From: an uncultured Bacteroidales bacterium
GTDB lineage: Bacteria > Bacteroidota > Bacteroidia > Bacteroidales > WCHB1-69
NCBI GenBank assembly: GCA_905233745.1
Contig: CAJODA010000012.1
Location: 1 to 40,940 of the forward strand
Length of the DNA stretch: 40,940 nt
Reading direction: 5' to 3'
The first letter of the stretch is position 1. Each line of letters starts with the position of its first letter. Both the position numbers and the translations under genes were made by a program. The notes under the pieces are model-generated. The model ran no database searches, was not told where the DNA came from, and was given only the letters and a program-made list of their open reading frames with translations. Below, piece by piece: positions 33,838-40,940 of the stretch.

Positions 33838-35871
33838 TTAGTATTCTTTGATGCGCTGTTCTATGCGTATTACCTCGTCACGCAGGGTTTTGGCTGTGTC
33901 AAAATCCAAATCCTTGACTGCCTTGTCCATCATTTTTCTCAATTTTTTGGATTTTAACTTCAGCTGTTCCAGGTTCAGCAAGCGGATTTCATCTTCGGCT
34001 GCCATCGCTGCCGGCTGCTGCTCGAATTTGTATTTCTGCTTGTTTATTTCTCCCTGCTTGGTGACGGCCTCCTCTATCTGGCCTGCCAGATAAACCTCTT
34101 CAGACTTCACCACGCCTTTAGGCACGATGTGGTGCTCTTCATTATAAGCCAGCTGCTTGGCACGACGGCGGTTGGTTTCGTCCATGGTGGCCTGCATGGA
34201 TTTGGTGATTTTGTTGGCATAGAAAATAACCCTGCCATTCACATGGCGCGCGGCACGTCCTGCGGTTTGTGTAAGCGAACGTGTGTTACGCAAGAAACCC
34301 TCCTTGTCCGCATCCATGATAGCCACCAGGGAAACCTCCGGCAGGTCAAGACCCTCACGAAGCAGGTTCACACCCACCAGCACATCGATGGCGCCGAAGC
34401 GCAAATCTTTCAGTATCTCCACACGGTCCAAGGTTTCCACATCCGAATGGATATAACAGGACTTGATGCCTATGCGGATCAGATAGCCATTCAACTCCTC
34501 AGCCATACGTTTGGTGAGCGTAGTCACCAAAACTCTTTCGCCACGGTCCACGGTGTTTTCAATCTCTTCCAAAAGATCATCCACCTGATTGGTGGCAGGG
34601 CGTACTTCTATCACTGGATCCAACAGACCCGTGGGGCGGACCACCTGCTCCACCACCACGCCGCCCGACTGCTGCAACTCAAATTCCGCCGGAGTGGCAC
34701 TCATGTAGATCGATTGCCCAATCATGTCCTCAAACTCGTTGAATTTCAACGGCCGGTTGTCCAACGCCGCTGGCAATCGGAAACCATAATCCACCAAATT
34801 GATTTTACGGGAACGGTCGCCACCATACATGGCGCCAATTTGCGGAACCGTGACATGGCTTTCATCCACAACCAGAATGAAGTCATCGGGGAAAAAGTCC
34901 AAAATGCAGAACGGACGCTGACCCGGCTGCCGCTTGTCGAAATAGCGGGAATAATTCTCAATGCCAGAGCAATACCCCAATTCTTTCATCATCTCCACAT
35001 CATAATTCACCCGGTCTTCCAATCGTTTGGCCTCCAAATACTTGCCAATAGAACGGAAATACTGTATCTGCTCTCCCAAATCTATTTTGATATTCTCAAT
35101 AGCTTCGTTCAATGACTGTTGCGTGGTAACAAAGATACTGGCAGGATATATGGTTATCTGATCCATCTTGTTGATTACACCCCCGGAGGAGGCTTCAATC
35201 TCAAAAATAGATTCTATCTCATCATCAAAAAAGAGAATCCGGAAAGCATGCTCACCATAGGGCGGAAAAATGTCCACCGTGTCACCTTTCACGCGGAACT
35301 GGGATGCCTGCAGGTCCAATTCCGTACGGGAATAGAGACTGTTGACAAAGGCCAGCAGCAGTTTGTTGCGGTCAATCAACATGCCGGCATGAAGATGGAT
35401 GACATTTTTGGCAAAGTCGTCGGGGTTACCGATGCCGTAGATGCAAGATACGGAAGCCACCACAATAATGTCGCGACGACCGGACAACAGAGAGGCAGTG
35501 GTATGCAAACGGAGTTTTTCTATCTCATCATTGATGGCCAAATCCTTTTCAATGTAAGTGTTAGTGGTAGGGATATATGCCTCTGGCTGATAGTAATCAT
35601 AATAGGAGACAAAATATTCCACCGCATTTTCCGGGAAGAATTGCTTGAACTCGCTATAGAGCTGGGCTGCGAGAGTCTTGTTGTGACTGAGCACCAACGC
35701 CGGCCTGTTCAACTCGTTGAGCACATTGGCAATGGTGAACGTTTTGCCCGAGCCGGTGACACCCAACAAGGTCTGCGCCTTATCCCCACGCTGCAATCCC
35801 TCGACCAACTGCCGTATAGCAGCAGGCTGGTCACCAGAAGGTTCATATGAAGAAGTCAGCTTGAAATTCAT
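33838..35871 (-). CDS. uvrB: UvrABC excinuclease subunit B
   Basis: UvrB is the damage-verifying helicase-like subunit of nucleotide excision repair. The 677-residue protein has Walker A GVTGSGKT at 37-44, the beta-hairpin tip [11 protein letters not shown], the ATPase motifs [11 protein letters not shown] and TAGRAARH, and a C-terminal UVR domain ([20 protein letters not shown]) that binds UvrC. The start at 35871 gives [16 protein letters not shown], the usual N-terminus. A start 48 bases upstream would place the -7 box inside the gene. It is divergent from holA. Confidence 0.97.
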   Translation of the reverse strand: MNFKLTSSYEPSGDQPAAIRQLVEGLQRGDKAQTLLGVTGSGKTFTIANVLNELNRPALVLSHNKTLAAQLYSEFKQFFPENAVEYFVSYYDYYQPEAYIPTTNTYIEKDLAINDEIEKLRLHTTASLLSGRRDIIVVASVSCIYGIGNPDDFAKNVIHLHAGMLIDRNKLLLAFVNSLYSRTELDLQASQFRVKGDTVDIFPPYGEHAFRILFFDDEIESIFEIEASSGGVINKMDQITIYPASIFVTTQQSLNEAIENIKIDLGEQIQYFRSIGKYLEAKRLEDRVNYDVEMMKELGYCSGIENYSRYFDKRQPGQRPFCILDFFPDDFILVVDESHVTVPQIGAMYGGDRSRKINLVDYGFRLPAALDNRPLKFNEFEDMIGQSIYMSATPAEFELQQSGGVVVEQVVRPTGLLDPVIEVRPATNQVDDLLEEIENTVDRGERVLVTTLTKRMAEELNGYLIRIGIKSCYIHSDVETLDRVEILKDLRFGAIDVLVGVNLLREGLDLPEVSLVAIMDADKEGFLRNTRSLTQTAGRAARHVNGRVIFYANKITKSMQATMDETNRRRAKQLAYNEEHHIVPKGVVKSEEVYLAGQIEEAVTKQGEINKQKYKFEQQPAAMAAEDEIRLLNLEQLKLKSKKLRKMMDKAVKDLDFDTAKTLRDEVIRIEQRIKEY

Positions 35872-35890
35872 CTTTGTTTTTAAAAGGCAG

Positions 35891-35898
35891 CAAAAATA
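35891..35898 (-). promoter_or_regulatory. -7 box of the uvrB promoter
   Basis: Minus-strand TATTTTTG lies 19 bases before the uvrB ATG. It is ten bases from the rightward holA box, so the two promoters are nearly back to back. Confidence 0.6.
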
Positions 35899-35907
35899 AT
35901 AAATTTG

Positions 35908-35915
35908 TATCTTTG
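35908..35915 (+). promoter_or_regulatory. -7 box of the holA operon
   Basis: TATCTTTG matches TAnnTTTG and lies 26 bases before the holA ATG. The same eight bases precede the PepSY operon at 16743. Confidence 0.6.
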
Positions 35916-35941
35916 CCACCTACTTCAAACATCAAAGGATT

Positions 35942-36937
35942 ATGATAAAATACGAAGAACTTGTAAGTCAATTGAAAAGCCGCCAGTTTGCGCCTGTTTA
36001 CCTGCTCATGGGCGAAGAGCCTTTCTATATTGACCGTGTATGCAAGTTTTTTGAAAACAGGGTCATTGAAGAGGCTGACCGTGATTTCAACCAGGTGGTT
36101 CTGTATGGTAAAGACACCTCTGCGGCAGAAATTGTTGCTAACGCCAAAGAGTTTCCTTTCGGCAGTCCGTATAAACTGGTAATTGTCAAAGAGGCCAAGG
36201 ATTTGAAAGACATCGACCTGCTGAAGTCCTATGTGGAAAATCCCGTCTCCTCATCCATTTTGGTGATTTGCTACAAATATGGCAAACTCAAGGCCACGCA
36301 ATACAAACCTTACGAAAAGAAAGGTGTTGTTTTTGAATCTGTTGGGGTGAAGGACTGGAACTTGCCCGACTGGATAATGAAAACTTCTTCAGCTTTCAAA
36401 TTCAATTTGGACCCGCAAACAGCCAATCTGCTTTCAGAGCATATCGGCAACGACCTGTCACGCATTTACAGTGAATTTGAGAAACTTCGGGTAGTGCTGC
36501 CTGCAGGTAGTGCCATCACGGCTGACGTGGTGGAGAAGTACATCGGCATCAGCAAAGAGTACAATATTTTTGAACTGCAGGAGGCCCTCGGGAGTCGCAA
36601 CATTCCCAAAACCTATAAGATCATCCAAAACTTCACCCAGCATCTGAAAGAGAACCCTAACATCAAGACCATCCTGATGCTGTACAACTTCTACCATAAG
36701 ATGCTGATGTACCATTTGGCGCCGGACAAGAGCAATGAAGCCCTGCGTTCAATCTATGGTAATCTACCGCCAATGATTATGAGCAAAAATGTGCGGTACG
36801 CCCAAAGCTACACCATCCCGCAACTTACCCGCATCATGGCTGTTCTAAGGGAATACGATGCAAAATCCAAAGGCGTGGACTCCAACAGCGAAGAGGGAGA
36901 ATTGCTGAAAGAAATGATTTACAAGATTTTACAATAA
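35942..36937 (+). CDS. holA: DNA polymerase III subunit delta
   Basis: The delta subunit opens the sliding clamp within the clamp loader. The 331-residue protein starts with the typical segment FAPVYLLMGEEPFYIDRV at about 16-33, followed by FPFGSPYKLVIVKEAK and a degenerate ATPase-like region without Walker A. The C-terminal collar region has the YNFYHKMLMYHL helix. It is the first gene of a unit that continues with the M48 peptidase 31 bases downstream. Confidence 0.94.
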   Translation: MIKYEELVSQLKSRQFAPVYLLMGEEPFYIDRVCKFFENRVIEEADRDFNQVVLYGKDTSAAEIVANAKEFPFGSPYKLVIVKEAKDLKDIDLLKSYVENPVSSSILVICYKYGKLKATQYKPYEKKGVVFESVGVKDWNLPDWIMKTSSAFKFNLDPQTANLLSEHIGNDLSRIYSEFEKLRVVLPAGSAITADVVEKYIGISKEYNIFELQEALGSRNIPKTYKIIQNFTQHLKENPNIKTILMLYNFYHKMLMYHLAPDKSNEALRSIYGNLPPMIMSKNVRYAQSYTIPQLTRIMAVLREYDAKSKGVDSNSEEGELLKEMIYKILQ

Positions 36938-36968
36938 CTTTTAACGGAATTATAACAATCTGACCATT

Positions 36969-39077
36969 ATGAAATCCTATCGTATCATAAAAGCCATCTT
37001 GTGGCTGGCCATTTGGATTTTGCCCGCATCATTGGCGCACGGACAGTCTTCCGTACAGAATTTCCGACCCGTTGAATCGCAAGGCGAGATGCCTGAGTAC
37101 CTTAAACAGTGCATCTCATCAGAAAAATCGGAGTCATACAGTCCGTTTTTAAGCACTATGTTCAAGCGGGGCAAAATCGTGTACGGAACCTCCATGAATC
37201 AATACATAGACCACATTGCTGACAACTTGCTGATGAAGCAACCCGAACTGCGCCAACAGGTGCACTTCTACATTCTGGACGTACCGGAGGTCAATGCATA
37301 TTCACTGAAGAACGGCGTCATACTCATCAACATGGGCTTGCTTGCACAAGTCATGAACGAGGCTGAGCTGGCTTTTGTGATAGCCCATGAAATCGCCCAT
37401 TTCAGCAAACATCATGCAAGTCAGGACAAGGAGAAATCAAAAGATAAAGACATCATTTCGGAATACTTGCAACAGCACCAGCACTCGCGAGAGCATGAGA
37501 GCGAAGCCGACAAGGTTGGTCTTACCCAATATTTCAAGGACTCTCCCTACAGCCACGAGATCATTGATGGTATTTTTGACGTTTTACTCTACTCAGACCT
37601 TCCTTTTGATGAAGTACCCTTCAACAAATCCGTGGTGGAAACTGATTTCTACTCTTTCCCTGACAATTATTTTTTGAATACCGTGGCCAACATTTCCGAT
37701 CGTTCTTCCATGGTGGATACTTTTCTCACCCACCCCAACATCTCCAAGCGACGCGCAGCGGCAAAAGCTTTGGTGAGAACCTTCCCGAACGACCAGAAAA
37801 AAACCTTCGTGCAATCTGAAGACCTGTTCCACCAGATGCAGGACCAAGCACGGTTTTCATGCGTGGAGTATTATTTGAACCAACACCAATACGACAAGGC
37901 CATCTACAACATTTTTCTTTTGCAGCAGCTTTTCCCCGACAACGAGTATTTGGAGAAATCCATGGTAACCGCCTTTTACGGAGCCTCCAAGCACAAAAAC
38001 TTCGGAACATCGAGCAGCATTACCCAACCCTATAGGAAAGTGGAAGGTGAAATGCAACAGGTATGTTATTTCCTGTCAAAAATGAATCGTCTGGAATACT
38101 CTCTCCTGGCCCTGCGCAAAGCCTGGACCGCACAACAAAAACACCCCGAAGACCCCTATCTTCAAGCCGTGGTCAAAGATTTGATTGCAGACATCTTTGT
38201 GAAACAAAAAAAGACTTACGTGGATTTCTGTGATTATCCGCAAGGCACAAAATCGGAAGATGTTCAAGATGAGGACACCACCAGCAACGCTGGCAACACC
38301 AAGTATGACAAGATCAGACAACAAAGCTATAACAACAAGGTGCTACCCGACCCGAAATTCAAAACTGCCAATTACATGCTCGTGGATTTCCATCAGGACC
38401 CTCTCTTTAAAGATCTGGTCAACGATGCCGTGGTAAACAGTTCTGCCTATGAATTATTGGATAACGTGTCTGCAAAACATATCGGAGATCAAAAATCCCT
38501 GATACTAGCCGATCCTGTCTACCGTGTATATGACAATTCTTCTGACTTGAACCTGTCTCTCAGCAAAAAATACGCAGGCAATCTCAACAAAATGATGGTG
38601 AAAGCCACAAAAAAGATGAAAATCACTCCTGTGTCATACCATGAGGTGGATATTAAAAAGATGGATACCAAACAATACAATGAATTGGTCAAAATGCAAC
38701 GCTTGTATTACGATATTCAAAATGCAGAGGGCATTGAGATGCGATATCACACCACCAACTACACTCAGGACCTTCTCTCTTCATACGGCCCAAAGATGTG
38801 CTTTGTCAATGTTGTACGCCACCCATACCATTGGTTCTCATTCGATAAATTCTATATGCTGGTTTTTTCCACCGCTTGTCCCTACATCCTGCCCTTCACC
38901 ATAGCTAACTGCTGCTTCATGAGATACGAAACCAACGTCTATTTCAACATCATGGACCTGGAAAATGGAATAATTGAGGTTAAAAAATCCTTCAATCAAG
39001 ATTCTCCCATGAGCAGAGCCTATGTTGACGGTTTTGTTTACAGTGAATTAGAAAAATATATAAAAGGAAAAAAATGA
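36969..39077 (+). CDS. Exported M48-type zinc metallopeptidase with a large C-terminal extension
   Basis: A 702-residue protein with a signal peptide ending near AHGQ. The peptidase domain lies at about 65-270: VNAYSLKNGVILINMGLL precedes the zinc motif HEIAH (H140, E141, H144), and E177 in HESEADKVG should be the third ligand. This is the M48B/BepA-like layout. Residues about 290-430 look helical and TPR-like, while the final 250 residues are of unknown type and contain a hydrophobic stretch (MLVFSTACPYILPFTIANCCF) that might touch the membrane. A role in outer-membrane protein quality control is inferred by analogy with BepA. The stop overlaps the next ATG by four bases. Confidence 0.9.
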   Translation: MKSYRIIKAILWLAIWILPASLAHGQSSVQNFRPVESQGEMPEYLKQCISSEKSESYSPFLSTMFKRGKIVYGTSMNQYIDHIADNLLMKQPELRQQVHFYILDVPEVNAYSLKNGVILINMGLLAQVMNEAELAFVIAHEIAHFSKHHASQDKEKSKDKDIISEYLQQHQHSREHESEADKVGLTQYFKDSPYSHEIIDGIFDVLLYSDLPFDEVPFNKSVVETDFYSFPDNYFLNTVANISDRSSMVDTFLTHPNISKRRAAAKALVRTFPNDQKKTFVQSEDLFHQMQDQARFSCVEYYLNQHQYDKAIYNIFLLQQLFPDNEYLEKSMVTAFYGASKHKNFGTSSSITQPYRKVEGEMQQVCYFLSKMNRLEYSLLALRKAWTAQQKHPEDPYLQAVVKDLIADIFVKQKKTYVDFCDYPQGTKSEDVQDEDTTSNAGNTKYDKIRQQSYNNKVLPDPKFKTANYMLVDFHQDPLFKDLVNDAVVNSSAYELLDNVSAKHIGDQKSLILADPVYRVYDNSSDLNLSLSKKYAGNLNKMMVKATKKMKITPVSYHEVDIKKMDTKQYNELVKMQRLYYDIQNAEGIEMRYHTTNYTQDLLSSYGPKMCFVNVVRHPYHWFSFDKFYMLVFSTACPYILPFTIANCCFMRYETNVYFNIMDLENGIIEVKKSFNQDSPMSRAYVDGFVYSELEKYIKGKK

Positions 39078-39796
39078 AAAGAATAATTCCCTTGCTCTTG
39101 TTGGTCACAACCCTTTGCACACAAGTTAACGCACAGGGTTACAATTATATGGGAAAGCATGTTTTGTTCAACGCAAATGTATCCATTTCCCCATCCTGGG
39201 TCAACCCGAATCCGATGAGTCCGTACCTTTCCAACCTGTCATCCCACGCGCAACGGTATCTGGGCGTCAATTATTGGGTTACGCCCAGTATTGAAGCGAT
39301 TGTTTGGAAAAAGGGAACTGTGGGCGCAGGATACAATTTCTACAAGTCACCTTTCAAAGGAAAATATACCTATTATAATGATTATATTTTCAGTTATGAC
39401 TACTGTGATTTTGAAGGCATAATCACTTCACATGGGTTCAATGTGTTTTACAAACAGTATCTGGGACAGACGTTCGCCCCGTTGGGTCATTATCTGAAAT
39501 TCAACTTCGACGGCTTCTTCTACCATTATATTACGAACAATGCACAAGAAGGGAAAGGCAAACTGTTTGGTGCAAAAGTGGAATACGGGTATGACTTTCT
39601 GGTGTTCGACTGTCTGCGTCTCTCTGTCGGAGCCTCCATAGGCAGCACTTTCGGTAACATTGGCTTGGCATTAAAACAAATGACGGGCGACGATTATGGT
39701 CTATACGAACTCACCATAAACGATTACGCAAACGCGCGCATGTTTATGGCCTATTGGTTTGGAATCAAGTTGGGTGTAGGGTTCCTGGCGTTCTAA
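39074..39796 (+). CDS. Small outer-membrane beta-barrel-type protein
   Basis: A 240-residue protein with a signal peptide ending near VNAQ. The mature part is rich in Tyr, Phe and Gly with alternating amphipathic strands (VGAGYNFYKSPFKGKYTYY, LFGAKVEYGYDFLVF), consistent with a small eight-stranded barrel. It is not a family I can name. It overlaps the metallopeptidase gene by ATGA, which implies coupled translation, and its stop overlaps the opposing sbcC gene by four bases. Confidence 0.82.
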   Translation: MKRIIPLLLLVTTLCTQVNAQGYNYMGKHVLFNANVSISPSWVNPNPMSPYLSNLSSHAQRYLGVNYWVTPSIEAIVWKKGTVGAGYNFYKSPFKGKYTYYNDYIFSYDYCDFEGIITSHGFNVFYKQYLGQTFAPLGHYLKFNFDGFFYHYITNNAQEGKGKLFGAKVEYGYDFLVFDCLRLSVGASIGSTFGNIGLALKQMTGDDYGLYELTINDYANARMFMAYWFGIKLGVGFLAF

Positions 39797-40940
39797 TTGT
39801 TGACCATTTTTACCACACTCCTGCCCGCGCCCTTCCTGAGCACATTGATTTGCACGGGAATGCGTTCTATCAACTCCTCGCGGTGAGAAATGATGCCTAC
39901 GCGGCGGTTCTGCTGCCCGACAATCTCCTGCAACGTCTCCAACGTCTGCATCACACTGTCCAGGCTCTTCTCATCCAACGTGCCGAAGCCCTCGTCAATA
40001 AAGAGGATGTTGACATTAAGATCGGGACGATTGAGAGAGGACAATGCCAATGAGAGGGCTAATGATACCATGAAACGCTCACCTCCGGAGAGCACCGTCA
40101 CGCTGCGCCATTCGTTTTTGTAATATTTGTCCTTCACAAAAATCGAAAGTTGCTCATTTTCCTCGCTGCACGTCAGCGTATAGCGATCGGTGATTTTGGA
40201 GAGGTAAATATTGGCGTTGTTAAGCAGCGGGCGCAGGATATAGGTCTGCACTAACGTGCGGAACCGCGTACCACCGAAATAGTTGTTCAGTACATTCCAA
40301 TGGTTGAAGTGCAACCGGACCTTCTCCACATTCTCCACCTGTTGCTCTAACTTGTCCTGATTAGCTTTATACTGCTCAATCATATTCCGGGCGGTGGTCT
40401 CTGCCTCAATGGCTGCAGTCCATTGTCCATCCAAAAGCTGCTTTTGCCCTTTCAAGTCGTCAAGATTCGGAACCTTGTCTTCGCTATCAATCTGCAAGGC
40501 TTGCATGGATTCGGAAAGAGCCACAGTAGCACGCACCTGCCTGTCCTGCTGCAGTTTCATTTCCACATTGCTTTCCTGGATGGTATTGCGTGCCGTTTCC
40601 ACCTTCGATCTCTGGGCCATCAACGCGTCCAACAAGGTCTCTGATGAATTGTGCGTTTCATAATATCCATTCAGAATCTGCTGCGATTCTGCAATATCCT
40701 TCGTGGTTTTGTGCATGGCATCCAGTAAACTGAAGCAAGTGCTTCGCAAAGTGTTCCACTTCTGCTCAACATCATCCTGCTCTCCCTTACGAGCTGTGAT
40801 GGAGATTTTCCATTCTGGAAAACCTTGTAAGATGGAGGATTGCGCGGCACCCATTCGTTGGAGCTTTTCCAACATGGCAGACCCTTTGATTTTATCCTTG
40901 TCATAGCTGCTTTTGCGATTCAGATACATTTCTGACTCCT
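39793..40940 (-). CDS. sbcC: Exonuclease subunit SbcC, C-terminal part (gene continues past the right edge)
   Basis: SbcC is the SMC-like ATPase of the SbcCD nuclease, which cleaves DNA hairpins and protein-blocked ends. Only the C-terminal 380 or so residues are in the window; the frame is open to the last base. Coiled-coil sequence rich in Gln, Glu and Leu is followed by the ABC signature LSGGERFMVSLALSLALS, Walker B ILFIDEGFGTLDE, and the D-loop and H-loop region GIISHREEL. The ATG at 40929 is internal, not the true start. The zinc hook and Walker A lie outside the window. Confidence 0.92.
   Translation of the reverse strand, partial: ESEMYLNRKSSYDKDKIKGSAMLEKLQRMGAAQSSILQGFPEWKISITARKGEQDDVEQKWNTLRSTCFSLLDAMHKTTKDIAESQQILNGYYETHNSSETLLDALMAQRSKVETARNTIQESNVEMKLQQDRQVRATVALSESMQALQIDSEDKVPNLDDLKGQKQLLDGQWTAAIEAETTARNMIEQYKANQDKLEQQVENVEKVRLHFNHWNVLNNYFGGTRFRTLVQTYILRPLLNNANIYLSKITDRYTLTCSEENEQLSIFVKDKYYKNEWRSVTVLSGGERFMVSLALSLALSSLNRPDLNVNILFIDEGFGTLDEKSLDSVMQTLETLQEIVGQQNRRVGIISHREELIERIPVQINVLRKGAGRSVVKMVNN

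Noticed and set aside
34129-35115. Plus-strand open frame of 328 codons opposite uvrB
   Set aside because: The UvrB frame carries all helicase motifs; the opposite frame has none and no promoter box.

Overview
The window looks like a chromosomal segment from a member of the Bacteroidota, most likely order Bacteroidales. The evidence is a gingipain-type C25 protease and a subtilase that both end in type IX secretion (T9SS) C-terminal sorting domains, a PorQ-type T9SS gene, many lipoproteins and AQ-ending signal peptides, and a -7 box TAnnTTTG in front of almost every transcription unit, with almost no Shine-Dalgarno sequences. I saw no phage, insertion sequence, CRISPR array or integrase, so this reads as core genome rather than a mobile island.

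Layout. Bases 1-1560: a possible gene end with a terminator, then two tandem, related lipoproteins on the minus strand. Bases 1557-5000: recG, upp and 5-formyltetrahydrofolate cyclo-ligase; the last two converge and overlap. Bases 5057-9512: an operon of the gingipain-like protease, surE and a small three-helix membrane protein. Bases 9518-13521, minus strand: tRNA-Lys(UUU), a kinase/RapZ-C-terminal-domain fusion, a T9SS subtilase and a ComF-like phosphoribosyltransferase. Bases 13522-14071: an AT-rich intergenic stretch with a promoter and hairpin, then a 75-residue basic orphan. Bases 14068-16731, minus strand: an operon of a MORN-repeat protein, a metallo-beta-lactamase-fold hydrolase and folE. 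Bases 16743-25503: a four-gene operon of a triplicated PepSY-like secreted protein, an unrecognised 1488-residue exported protein, a DAHP synthase-chorismate mutase fusion and an S41 protease, closed by a bidirectional terminator. Bases 25525-27573, minus strand: thioredoxin then a POT-family peptide transporter. Bases 27583-29906, minus strand: porQ then a DegT-family aminotransferase. Bases 29995-33784: a lipoprotein, a second MORN-repeat protein and a LysM lytic transglycosylase. Bases 33838-40940: divergent uvrB and holA, an M48-type secreted metallopeptidase, a small outer-membrane-type protein, and the C-terminal part of sbcC running off the right edge.

Themes are the cell envelope and secretion (T9SS cargo, PorQ, lytic transglycosylase, several large exported proteins of unknown role), DNA repair and replication (RecG, UvrB, HolA, SbcC), and cofactor, nucleotide and aromatic metabolism (FolE, 5-FCL, Upp, DAHPS-CM). 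I found no clear-cut new defence or mobile system. The best leads for undescribed biology are the 1488-residue protein with its triplicated PepSY-like neighbour, the kinase-RapZ fusion, and the porQ-aminotransferase pair. Functional names rest on motifs read by eye; no database search was run.
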